From Demequina sp. (GTDB lineage Bacteria; Actinomycetota; Actinomycetes; Actinomycetales; Demequinaceae), in NCBI GenBank assembly GCA_024707205.1, contig JANQAD010000001.1, forward strand, positions 2,197,979-2,261,978: a DNA stretch of 64,000 bases. The letters are read 5' to 3'. Below the pieces are notes generated by a model, which was given only the letters and a program-made list of their open reading frames with translations, ran no database searches and was not told where the DNA came from. Positions 26,835 through 34,298 of this stretch are shown here, piece after piece. The translations under genes and the position numbers were made by a program. How positions within the stretch are numbered: position 1 is the first letter of the stretch; the number at the start of each line of letters is the position of its first letter.

Positions 26835-27410
26835 ATGGCGCGCATGCAAGGCACCCTCGAGCAGGCCGTCGCGACGGCAGGCTACTACCCGGCGCTCGTC
26901 TCCCACGTTCTGCGCACAGCGATCGGCGTGGAGGGCATTCGTGCGCACTTTGTGCACGCGGAGACCACCTTCGACGCGGACGAGGTGCGCCGGCACATGA
27001 CGGTGCTCGTGATCACCGATCGCCGCCTCCTGCGGCTGCACGTCGACGACGGCGAGGGCCACGTTGATCAGTCGCTGCACGAGGCCTCTGCCACCGTGGA
27101 ATCGGCGACGCTCGCCTCGATACAGAACATGGCGCTCACGCATGTTGTCCATCACCCTGAGAACTTCCGCGACGGTGACCTGCCGAGCGAACTGGTGCTT
27201 GCCGTCGGCTGGAGAATCCACTCGCGCATCGAGCTCGAGCCCGCGACGTGCGGCGACGAGACCTGCGAGGCCGATCACGGGTACTCGGGGGCGATCGTCG
27301 GGGACGACTCGCTCGTTCGCGTGAGCGTCATCTCCGACGGTGAGGACACCGTGCGCGCTCTCGTCGACTTCGCGGGGGTGCTGCAGGAGGTCATCGGGGC
27401 CCGTCCGTGA
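26835..27410 (+). CDS. DUF5998 family protein
   Basis: A 191-residue soluble protein. It belongs to a family restricted to actinobacteria and placed between parC and a phosphodiesterase-like gene in many of them (DUF5998, from memory). Features include HFVHAETTFDADEVRRHMTVLVITDRRLL, a central beta-rich part and CGDETCEADHGYSG, whose Cys/His spacing could hold a metal. It shows no enzyme motif I can name. Start ATG 26835; an ATG three codons later is equally possible. The stop overlaps the next gene (GTGA). Confidence 0.7.
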   Translation: MARMQGTLEQAVATAGYYPALVSHVLRTAIGVEGIRAHFVHAETTFDADEVRRHMTVLVITDRRLLRLHVDDGEGHVDQSLHEASATVESATLASIQNMALTHVVHHPENFRDGDLPSELVLAVGWRIHSRIELEPATCGDETCEADHGYSGAIVGDDSLVRVSVISDGEDTVRALVDFAGVLQEVIGARP

Positions 27411-28564
27411 CGGACCCCGCGCATCTGGCCGACGCGGGGCTGCTGGCCCCGGACCTCGATGGGGCGCACCTGGGGAGGCTGATTCCTGCCGCGCTCGAGG
27501 CCCTTGGCGTGGCGTTGCCGTCGCACAGCGGGCCGCCGGCACGCGAAGCCCTCGCCGTTCCGGATTCGCGCCACGTCATCGTGGTGCTCCTGGACGGTCT
27601 GGGCCACTTCCAGCTCGACGCGCGCAAGGGGCACGCTCCCTTCCTGCGCGGGGCGGAATCCGCGATTCTCAGCGCCGCCTTCCCCACGACGACCGCGACG
27701 TCTCTCGCATTGCTCGGCACCGGCAAGGCTGCCGGCCTCACGGGCATGACCGGCTACACGGTGCGCAATCCAGAGACGGGCGGCATCGCCAACCTCGTGA
27801 ACTGGGAGGGAGCGCCCGATCCCCACGAGTGGCAGCGCGAGCCGCGCCTCATGGACGCCGCGACCGCGGCGGGCGTGCGGGTCACGACGCTCGGCAAGCC
27901 CAGGTTCGCTGGATCCGGCCTCACGAGAGCCGTGCTCGAGGGAGGTACGTTCGTTGGCGTCCACTCGCTGACCGAAGGCGTAGACGCCGCGATCGCTGCA
28001 TCCGCCCAGCCCGGCATGACGTACCTGTACTGGAGCGAGATCGACGCCTCCGGACACGCGAAAGGCTGGCAGTCCGACGCTTGGGTCGCCGCTCTCGAGG
28101 AGGCCGACGGGCAGCTGGCTCGCCTCGCGCGCGGCATCGCCCCTGGTGCGACGATGGTCGTCACAGCGGACCACGGCATGGTCGACGTTGTGGGCGAGCC
28201 GCGCTGGGATGTGGCCGGCACGCCCGGGCTGGCGCAGGACGTGGAGGTCACGGCAGGAGAGCCTCGCGCCATTCACGTCCATACGGAGGCGGGCGCAGAT
28301 CCGGCAGCGGTAGCGGCGCGCTGGGCGGATGTCCTCGGCGATCACGCGGTCGTCGGGACCCGCGACGAGTGGATCGCGGCGGGCGTCTTCGGCGAGGTCG
28401 CGCCCCACGTCGTGGAGCGCATCGGCGACGTCGTCGCGGCGATGACCGGCCGAGCAACGGTCGTGGATTCGCGGACGCAGACCCCTGCGTCGATGGCGCT
28501 CGTGGGAATGCACGGCTCTCTCACGGCCGATGAGCTCTACGTGCCGCTCCTCGTTATCGCGTAG
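27407..28564 (+). CDS. Alkaline-phosphatase-superfamily phosphodiesterase
   Basis: A 385-residue protein of the type I phosphodiesterase/nucleotide pyrophosphatase group. VLLDGLGHFQLD provides the first metal-binding Asp, FPTTTATSLALLGTGK the nucleophile Thr region, and YWSEIDASGHAKGW and TADHGMVDV further metal ligands. No signal peptide or membrane helix is visible, so it should be cytoplasmic. The natural substrate is unknown. GTG 27407 overlaps the DUF5998 stop. The gene converges on sepH. Confidence 0.85.
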   Translation: MTDPAHLADAGLLAPDLDGAHLGRLIPAALEALGVALPSHSGPPAREALAVPDSRHVIVVLLDGLGHFQLDARKGHAPFLRGAESAILSAAFPTTTATSLALLGTGKAAGLTGMTGYTVRNPETGGIANLVNWEGAPDPHEWQREPRLMDAATAAGVRVTTLGKPRFAGSGLTRAVLEGGTFVGVHSLTEGVDAAIAASAQPGMTYLYWSEIDASGHAKGWQSDAWVAALEEADGQLARLARGIAPGATMVVTADHGMVDVVGEPRWDVAGTPGLAQDVEVTAGEPRAIHVHTEAGADPAAVAARWADVLGDHAVVGTRDEWIAAGVFGEVAPHVVERIGDVVAAMTGRATVVDSRTQTPASMALVGMHGSLTADELYVPLLVIA

Positions 28565-28579
28565 CGGAGGGTAGCTCCG
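28565..28579. terminator. Short hairpin between convergent genes
   Basis: CGGAG (28565-28569) and CTCCG (28575-28579) flank GGTAG in the 17-bp gap between the convergent phosphodiesterase and sepH stops. There is no T-run on either side. A weak bidirectional terminator is possible, but the 5-bp stem is short. Confidence 0.3.
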
Positions 28580-28581
28580 GG

Positions 28582-29610
28582 TCAGCCCTGGTCGTGCCGG
28601 GCGCCGAAGACGATCTCGTCCCAGCTCGGTACGGAGGCCCGGCCTTTGCGGGTGGGCTTCTCCAGTTCCTCGGTCGCGGGCTCGGTCGGCTCCGCGGCTG
28701 CCTCGGGCTCGGGGCGAAGCGCGGAACCTGCAGGATGGGGCATGGACTGGCCGAAGCCGACCTCCGCCGAGCGCTGGTTCGCCGGTCCAAAGCCCTCGAA
28801 GAGCTCGTCGTCGTGGTCGTCCTCTACGTCCGCCGGGGCCTCACGGCTACCGCGACGAGCGTCCAGGTCGTCGAGCAGCGCCTCCGTGGGGTCCACCTCG
28901 ATCTCATCAACGGCGTCGGCCTCATCGGCGGTCTCGTCGACCTCAGCAACCGCCGGCATTGCGGGCCGAAGCTCCGGCAAGGGTGCCGAGTCGTCAGAAG
29001 CGGGCACCGCCGAGAGGTGGCGACGCGGGATGGGCACGTCGAGGAGCTCGGTCTCTGTGAGCCAGCGAGCCTCGTCGTCCTCGGCGGTCAGCGTGCGCGA
29101 CGAGTGATCGAAGGTCCACTGGGCCCTCACGTTGCGCCCGCCGGCAGGGAAGTCCACGGCAACCTGCCAAGGCTCGTCGACCTCGCGCCATGCGTCCCAC
29201 ACGATGTCGCCCTGGTCAACGCCGCGCCCGGCGAGCCGGTCGATGACGAGTTCTCCGAGCACGGGCGCGCTCGGGTCCCTTCCGATGCGCGTGGTGCGCG
29301 CCAACTCGGCGACGTAGCTGCGCTCGGCGATGACGGGGGGCTCGAACTTCTCGAGGCTCTCGCGCGGCGCCCCCGTGAGTTCCGCAAGCTCGGCGGCCGT
29401 GAGGCCCGCCCTGATGCGCTGCTGGATCTCCTTGGGCGACAGCTGGCCGGTCCCGTCGTCCTGCGAGTCATACGCGGGCCGTGGGCGCGCATACCGGACC
29501 GCGTGCCGCAGCTCGTCCGTAATGGCGAGGGTGTACTGCTCGCCGCCGTCGGTCTCGACGACAATGTGCAGACCATCCTCGGCGGGGCCCACGAGGTTCA
29601 CGCGCGTCAT
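28582..29610 (-). CDS. sepH: Cell division protein SepH (DUF3071)
   Basis: A 342-residue SepH. The N-terminal DUF3071 domain (1-~180) includes LVGPAEDGLHIVVETDGGEQYTLAI, the helix-turn-helix-like LSPKEIQQRIRAGLTAAELAELTG, and a second conserved block around QGDIVWDAWREVDEPWQV. The rest is a long acidic, low-complexity linker and a short conserved C-terminal end (RRKGRASVPSWDEIVFG-like: KGRASVPSWDEIVFGAR). SepH binds FtsZ and promotes filament assembly in Streptomyces. Position between the phosphodiesterase-like and IMPase genes is conserved in actinobacteria. Confidence 0.9.
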   Translation of the reverse strand: MTRVNLVGPAEDGLHIVVETDGGEQYTLAITDELRHAVRYARPRPAYDSQDDGTGQLSPKEIQQRIRAGLTAAELAELTGAPRESLEKFEPPVIAERSYVAELARTTRIGRDPSAPVLGELVIDRLAGRGVDQGDIVWDAWREVDEPWQVAVDFPAGGRNVRAQWTFDHSSRTLTAEDDEARWLTETELLDVPIPRRHLSAVPASDDSAPLPELRPAMPAVAEVDETADEADAVDEIEVDPTEALLDDLDARRGSREAPADVEDDHDDELFEGFGPANQRSAEVGFGQSMPHPAGSALRPEPEAAAEPTEPATEELEKPTRKGRASVPSWDEIVFGARHDQG

Positions 29611-29678
29611 GCAGTCAGCGTGCCACGCTCGCTCGCTGTTCGCTCGTTACGGCACGCCGCGTGCACCAGGATGGGCAT

Positions 29679-30500
29679 ATGACCAACGATCCGGCCGAGC
29701 TGCTGCGAATGGCGCGCGAGTTGGCGCTCGAGGCGGGCCGCCTCATCGCGGATCGCCAGCGGGAAGCGCACATCACCGCCACGAAGTCTTCCGGCGTCGA
29801 CATCGTGACGCAGGTGGATCTCGCGTCTGAGAGGCTGCTGCGCGAGCGCATCGCGGGACTCCGACCCGGCGACGGCATCCTCGGCGAGGAGGGGCAGGAC
29901 GTCCCTGGCTCCTCGGGGATCACGTGGGTGATCGACCCCATCGACGGGACCGTCAACTATCTCTACGGCCTGCCGAGTTACGCGGTGTCCGTTGCGGCAG
30001 TCACTGGACCGGCACGCTCTCACGAGTGGACGACGCTCGCGGGAGCAGTATTCGACGGTTCCGGCAGGCTGTGGTCGGCTGGGCGCGGGCTTGGCGCGTG
30101 GCGCGACGGTGAGGCGCTGCACAAGGACGGCGCGCCGCCGCTCGCCGAGTCGCTCGTTGGCACCGGCTTCCAGTACGTGGCGCGGTCGCGGGCCGCTCAA
30201 GGGCAGTTCGTGGCGAAGATGCTGCCGCAGGTGCGAGACATTCGACGGCTTGGAGCTGCGGCCGTAGACCTCTGCCTGGTCGCAGCCGGTCACCTGGACG
30301 CGTACTACGAGCATGGGCTGCACGCGTGGGACTTCGCCGCCGGCTCGATCATCGCGAGCGAGGCGGGCGTGAAAGTGGCAGGTATCGACGGGGGAGCGCC
30401 GGACGAGCACCTGGTGATCGCCGCCCATCCTGCGGTCTGGAACGAGCTGCGGGACGCCCTGGAAACCGCCGGCGCCCGCGAGTTGCTCGCCGCCCCATAA
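29679..30500 (+). CDS. Inositol monophosphatase family protein
   Basis: A 273-residue Mg-dependent, Li-sensitive phosphatase fold: GEEG (69-72) and DPIDGT (86-91) are metal-binding, and HAWDFAAGSIIASEAGVKV is the C-terminal signature with the catalytic Asp. Substrates in this family include inositol phosphate, histidinol phosphate and fructose 1,6-bisphosphate; this copy cannot be assigned. ATG 29679 with AGGATGGG upstream is preferred over GTG 29661. The stop is followed 1 nt later by an exact 11-mer motif copy (30502-30512). Confidence 0.85.
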   Translation: MTNDPAELLRMARELALEAGRLIADRQREAHITATKSSGVDIVTQVDLASERLLRERIAGLRPGDGILGEEGQDVPGSSGITWVIDPIDGTVNYLYGLPSYAVSVAAVTGPARSHEWTTLAGAVFDGSGRLWSAGRGLGAWRDGEALHKDGAPPLAESLVGTGFQYVARSRAAQGQFVAKMLPQVRDIRRLGAAAVDLCLVAAGHLDAYYEHGLHAWDFAAGSIIASEAGVKVAGIDGGAPDEHLVIAAHPAVWNELRDALETAGARELLAAP

Positions 30501-30569
30501 TCAGCGTCGGGCGAACACAACGCACGACACTGCGCACAAGGGGTAGCAAATCCGGCGCAGTTAAGGCAG

Positions 30570-30611
30570 AATGCGTTGGCCCCAGGGAACAAACCGGGCC
30601 CAAAGCGCATT
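30570..30611 (+). promoter_or_regulatory. Hairpin upstream of the DUF4193 gene
   Basis: AATGCG-TTGGCCC (30570-30582) pairs with GGGCCCAAAGCGCATT (30596-30611) with only small bulges, a stem of about 13 pairs around a 13-nt A-rich loop. It ends 38 nt before the DUF4193 start. It could end transcription from the IMPase gene (no T-run follows) or act as a structured 5' leader for DUF4193, which is usually highly expressed. Confidence 0.45.
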
Positions 30612-30649
30612 GAACACTCACGCAACCAAGGTGAAGGGATTCACGCCGC

Positions 30650-30949
30650 ATGGCAACGGATTACGACGCTCCTCGCAAGACGGACGACGAGATTTCAGCA
30701 GACTCCATCGAGGAGTTGAAGGCGCGCCGCGCCGACAAGTCGTCAGGTGTTGTTGACGAGGACGAGGCGGACGCCGCAGAGGGCTTCGAGCTGCCCGGCG
30801 CCGACCTCTCCGGCGAAGAGCTTTCCGTGCGCGTGCTTCCGCCGCAGCAGGACGAGTTCACGTGCATGTCTTGCTTCCTCGTGCACCACCGCAGCCAGCT
30901 GGCGACTTTCCGCAAGGACCAGCCCATCTGCTCGGAGTGCGCGGCATAG
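30650..30949 (+). CDS. DUF4193 family zinc-ribbon-like protein
   Basis: A 99-residue acidic protein of an actinobacterial family (DUF4193). The N-terminal half is highly charged (DDEISADSIEELKARRADKSS), and the C-terminal half has two CxxC-like pairs, CMSC and CSEC, around a hydrophobic core (FLVHHRSQLATFRKDQPI), consistent with a zinc ribbon. Function unknown. AAGGTGAAGG precedes the ATG. It lies between the IMPase and dut genes as in other actinobacteria. Confidence 0.85.
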   Translation: MATDYDAPRKTDDEISADSIEELKARRADKSSGVVDEDEADAAEGFELPGADLSGEELSVRVLPPQQDEFTCMSCFLVHHRSQLATFRKDQPICSECAA

Positions 30950-30954
30950 CCTCC

Positions 30955-31404
30955 ATGGACCACGTCCAGGTGCTGATCAGCACCACCGAACCGGATGTTC
31001 CGGTTCCCACTTACGCACACCCCGGTGACGCGGGCGCGGACCTCACGACTCGCGTCGAGGTGACGCTTGCTCCGGGCGAGCGCGCCACGGTGCCTACGGG
31101 CGTGCGCATCGCGCTTCCCGCAGGCTACGTCGCGCTCGTTCACCCGCGTTCCGGCCTCGCCGCGAAGCAGGGCGTCACGATCGTGAACGCGCCCGGGACC
31201 GTTGACGCCGGGTACAGGGGCGAGATCTCGGTCACCCTGCTCAACACCGACGCCACGCACGCCGTGCACCTGGCCAAGGGCGACCGGATCGCCCAGTTGG
31301 TGATTCAGCGGGTCGAGCGCGCCGCGTTCGTTACTGTGGAGACATTGCCCGGCTCGCACAGGGGTGAGGGCGGGTTCGGATCGACGGGAGTTGGCGGCGC
31401 ATGA
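30955..31404 (+). CDS. dut: Deoxyuridine 5'-triphosphate nucleotidohydrolase (dUTPase)
   Basis: A 149-residue trimeric dUTPase that hydrolyses dUTP to dUMP and PPi, keeping uracil out of DNA. All five family motifs are visible: AGADLTT (1), PRSGLAAKQGV (2), NAPGTVDAGYRGEI (3), GDRIAQLVI (4) and the flexible C-terminal RGEGGFGSTG (5). ATG 30955 lies 5 nt after the DUF4193 stop. The stop overlaps the DUF3710 start, so the genes form a tightly coupled run: dut, DUF3710, OB-fold, DUF3159. Confidence 0.95.
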   Translation: MDHVQVLISTTEPDVPVPTYAHPGDAGADLTTRVEVTLAPGERATVPTGVRIALPAGYVALVHPRSGLAAKQGVTIVNAPGTVDAGYRGEISVTLLNTDATHAVHLAKGDRIAQLVIQRVERAAFVTVETLPGSHRGEGGFGSTGVGGA

Positions 31405-32057
31405 GCGAGGAGCCCGACGCTGGGGCAGGTCCCGTAGACGACGGCTTGGGTGACGTGACCCTGGCGAGCGGCCCTTGGGACGCCTCCGAGGCGCCGGCGG
31501 ACGCAGAGTTCATCGACTTCGGCGTGCTTAAGCTGCCCGCGCACCCCGGCATCAAGGCCCGCCTCGAGATCGACGCCGAGATCGGCGAGGTCGGCGCGGT
31601 CACCGTTCGCGTCGCTGACTGCGCCCTCCAGCTGCAGGTCATCGCGAAGCAGCGCGGCGTGAGCCAGTGGGTGGAGACGCGTCAGGCCCTGCTCGCCAAT
31701 CTCCGCAAGCGACCCGGCCACCAGCAGGTGATCGAGGGGCGATACGGCACCGAGGTGATCGGTGTGCTCACCGGCCGCACCACGGAGGGCGTGCTCACCG
31801 ATTCCACGATGCGCTTCCAGGGCATCGAGGGAGACACCTGGATGATTCGCGCCGTTTCTGCCGGTCCCTCCGTGACGCGCGACGACGTCGTGGCTCGCGT
31901 GGACGCATTCATCTCCGCGTGCGCGGTCGATCGCAGCGCCGTCGCGGGAGGCGCCGAGGCGCCCGCGGGCACGGTCCTGCCGCTGACTGCTCCCGAGGGT
32001 GCGATCGACGCCATCCTCGATGACGCGCGGGCCCAGCAGGAGGCCGAGGAGGCGTGA
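31401..32057 (+). CDS. DUF3710 family protein
   Basis: A 218-residue soluble protein directly after dut, as in most actinobacteria. The core (FIDFGVLKLPAHPGIKARLEID, LQLQVIAKQRGVSQWVETRQAL, WMIRAVSAGP) matches DUF3710; no catalytic motif is evident. The first ~30 residues are a variable acidic leader, and an exact 11-mer motif copy overlaps them (31412-31422). Overlaps dut and the OB-fold gene at both ends (ATGA and GTGA). Confidence 0.88.
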   Translation: MSEEPDAGAGPVDDGLGDVTLASGPWDASEAPADAEFIDFGVLKLPAHPGIKARLEIDAEIGEVGAVTVRVADCALQLQVIAKQRGVSQWVETRQALLANLRKRPGHQQVIEGRYGTEVIGVLTGRTTEGVLTDSTMRFQGIEGDTWMIRAVSAGPSVTRDDVVARVDAFISACAVDRSAVAGGAEAPAGTVLPLTAPEGAIDAILDDARAQQEAEEA

Positions 32058-32332
32058 CGTCCGCCATTCGGATCGCCGACGCGGTGCCGCGAGCGAGCGC
32101 CCAGGTGAGCGGTCGCGTAGTCGCCGTTCGCGTGGAGCCGTTCGACGCCGCTCCCACCTTCACCGTGCAACTCGATGACGGCTCCGGCCGCATCGATGCG
32201 GTGTTCATGGGACGCCGCTCGATCCCCGGCATCGAGCCGGGTGCCCGCCTCACGCTTGAGGGAACCGTGTGCGCCGCGCAGGCTCTCCCTCGCATGTTCA
32301 ACCCGCGCTACGAGTTGCGCGCCTCCGCATGA
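32054..32332 (+). CDS. OB-fold nucleic-acid-binding protein
   Basis: A 92-residue single OB-fold: AQVSGRVVAVRVEP, FTVQLDDGSGRIDAVFMGRRSIPGIEPGARLTLEGTVC. This fits a nucleic-acid-binding (tRNA/DNA-type) OB domain. It is translated from the middle of a coupled operon (GTG start overlapping the DUF3710 stop, and its own TGA overlapping the next ATG). A direct partner is unknown; its position next to dut is conserved in actinobacteria. Confidence 0.8.
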   Translation: MTSAIRIADAVPRASAQVSGRVVAVRVEPFDAAPTFTVQLDDGSGRIDAVFMGRRSIPGIEPGARLTLEGTVCAAQALPRMFNPRYELRASA

Positions 32333-32988
32333 GCGAGCCCCAGGCTCGCGCGGCGCGGATCCTCGGCGGGGAGTCCTTCTCCTTCGCCGATGCGATAGGC
32401 GGCTGGCGGGGGCTCATCGAGACCGCGCTGCCCGGCATCGTCTACGTGGTGGTCGTGACGATCACCAAGACGTGGATGGCGCCGACGATTGCGGCGCTCG
32501 CGGTGGTTGCGCTGCTGGTCATCGTCAGGCTCATCCAGCACGCACCCATCACCCAGGCGCTCGCTGGTGTCGTCGGGGTGCTCATCGGCGCGGTGTGGGC
32601 CTGGCGCACGGGGAATGCGACAGGGTTCTATGGGTGGGGCCTCATCACCAACGCCGCCTACCTTGTTGGGCTGCTTATCTCCATGGCCGTTCGGTGGCCG
32701 ATCGCGGGCGTCGTCATGGGGCTCGTCCACGGCACGGGCTCCGCGTGGCGTACGGAGCCGGGCAGCATGCGCCGCGCGCAGCTGGGAACCGCAGTGCTCT
32801 CCGCGATGTTCGCCCTGCGGTTGGCCGTGCAGGTGCCGCTGTACCTCGCGGATCAGGCCGCGGTGCTGGGCACGATGAAGCTCGTGATGGGCACGCCGCT
32901 GTTCGCGTTGACGCTGTGGGTGGTGTGGCTGATCGTCAGGAACGTAGGACGGAAGCCAGAGCCTCAGGATCCGCCTCAGCAGCCATGA
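32329..32988 (+). CDS. DUF3159 family membrane protein
   Basis: A 219-residue protein with about six hydrophobic helices (PGIVYVVVVTITKTWM, IAALAVVALLVIVRLI, ALAGVVGVLIGAVWAW, GLITNAAYLVGLLISMAV and two near the C-terminus), characteristic of DUF3159. The N-terminus GGESFSFADAIGGWRGLIETALPG is the family signature. Function unknown. ATG 32329 overlaps the OB-fold stop. The last 53 nt overlap the convergent trkA gene. Confidence 0.85.
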   Translation: MSEPQARAARILGGESFSFADAIGGWRGLIETALPGIVYVVVVTITKTWMAPTIAALAVVALLVIVRLIQHAPITQALAGVVGVLIGAVWAWRTGNATGFYGWGLITNAAYLVGLLISMAVRWPIAGVVMGLVHGTGSAWRTEPGSMRRAQLGTAVLSAMFALRLAVQVPLYLADQAAVLGTMKLVMGTPLFALTLWVVWLIVRNVGRKPEPQDPPQQP

Positions 32989-33595
32989 CGAACAAGAGCT
33001 CGTCATGCGCCTCGATGGTGTCCTCGGGGCTGGGGGCGATGGTGCGATCGCCGCGAATGATGCACGTGAGCACCACATCGATGGGCCACTGAATGTCGCG
33101 CAGTAGCGCACCGACCTTGGGCGAGTCCGGCGGCAGCGTGACCTCGACGATCGACGCCCCCGACTGGTGGAACGTGAACACCTTGACGAGATCGCCGATC
33201 GCGACGGCCTCCTCCACCATGGCCGTCATGATGCGCGGCGTCGACACGGCGACGTCGACGCCCCACTGAGCGTCGTAGAGCCACTCGTTGCGGGGGTTGT
33301 TCACCCTGGCGACGGTTCTGGGGACGGCGAACTCCGTCTTCGCGAGGAACGAGATGACGAGATTGGCCTTGTCGTCGCCGGTAGCGGCGACCACCACGTC
33401 CATCTCCTCGATCCCCGCCTCGCGGAGCGCGGAGACCTCGCAGGCGTCCGCGAGCATCCACTCGGCCTCCGGCACCTGCGACACGCGCATCGAGGTGGGG
33501 GAGCTGTCGATCAGCAGCACCTCGTGACCGTGCTCAAGGAGGTCGCGCGCAATCGAGCGTCCCACGGAGCCGGCCCCAGCGATCATGACCTTCAT
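32936..33595 (-). CDS. TrkA-family potassium uptake regulator (second copy)
   Basis: A 219-residue protein with an N-terminal RCK/TrkA-N Rossmann domain (MIAGAGSVGRSIARDLLEHGHEVLLID, with GxGxxG and the acidic Asp that favours NAD(H)) and a TrkA-C domain from about 140. Such subunits gate K+ channels or transporters in response to nucleotides. ATG 33595 overlaps the stop of the upstream trkA copy (ATGA), so the pair is co-translated and probably forms a heteromer, like CeoB/CeoC in mycobacteria. The 3' end overlaps the convergent DUF3159 gene by 53 nt. Confidence 0.88.
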   Translation of the reverse strand: MKVMIAGAGSVGRSIARDLLEHGHEVLLIDSSPTSMRVSQVPEAEWMLADACEVSALREAGIEEMDVVVAATGDDKANLVISFLAKTEFAVPRTVARVNNPRNEWLYDAQWGVDVAVSTPRIMTAMVEEAVAIGDLVKVFTFHQSGASIVEVTLPPDSPKVGALLRDIQWPIDVVLTCIIRGDRTIAPSPEDTIEAHDELLFVMAAEADPEALASVLRS

Positions 33596-34257
33596 GACGC
33601 CGCCTTCGGTGGCTTCGACAGGGCTCGCTCGACGTCCGAGCCACTCCCGCTCGGCACCATGGCGTGGATGTCGTCGCCGTCCTGGATGAGCGTGTCCGCG
33701 GTGGGAAGCAGCGCCTCGCCGAACCGCACCACGTACGCAACCCGGCAGTTCGTCGCGGACTCGAGCGCCGCGACCGGAGCGCCGATCCACCCATCGTTGA
33801 ACTTGAGCCTGCGCATCGAGATGCCCGTTGACGTGTCCTCGAACTCCGCCCCAAGGTCGCCCGGGAGAAGCCGCGCCACGATCTGCTGGCTCGTCCACGG
33901 AACCGGAGCCACCGTCGGGATGCCAAGGCGACGGTAGACCTCTGCGCGGCCAGGATCCGCGATGCGGGCCACCACGTTCTCGACCCCATAGGTCTCTCGC
34001 ACCACGCGGGCCGCGAGGATGTTCGAGTTGTCGCCGTCGGAGACCGCGGCGAACGCGAAGGCGTCTTCTACGCCAGCCGCCTGCAGAGTGTCGCGGTCAA
34101 ATCCCACGCCCGTGATGCGAAGTCCCTGGAAACCGCTGGGTAGACGCCGGAACGCGTCGGCCACGAGGTCGATGATGGCCACCGTGTGACCGCGGGCCTC
34201 GAATTGCCCCGCGAGGGTTGCGCCCGTTCGGCCGCATCCCATGATCACGATGTGCAC
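33592..34257 (-). CDS. TrkA-family potassium uptake regulator (first copy)
   Basis: A 221-residue TrkA protein with the Rossmann motif GCGRTGATLAGQFEARGHTVAIID, followed by a TrkA-C domain (~135-210, EFEDTSTGISMRRLKF). It is first in a two-gene unit with the next trkA copy. The gene diverges from a KimA-like permease, with 41 bp between them, so K+ uptake and its regulation are probably controlled together. TATAGC (~34270, minus strand) is a candidate -10. The start is GTG. Confidence 0.88.
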   Translation of the reverse strand: MHIVIMGCGRTGATLAGQFEARGHTVAIIDLVADAFRRLPSGFQGLRITGVGFDRDTLQAAGVEDAFAFAAVSDGDNSNILAARVVRETYGVENVVARIADPGRAEVYRRLGIPTVAPVPWTSQQIVARLLPGDLGAEFEDTSTGISMRRLKFNDGWIGAPVAALESATNCRVAYVVRFGEALLPTADTLIQDGDDIHAMVPSGSGSDVERALSKPPKAAS

Positions 34258-34298
34258 AAGGCCCCACGCTATACCCCTTCCACCTAGGATGGTGCGCT

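Noticed and set aside
24415-27000. 861-codon open frame antisense to parC
   Set aside because: It is the mirror of a strongly coding gene in high-GC DNA; its protein is Arg/Gly/His-rich without domains, and parC on the other strand has full motif support.
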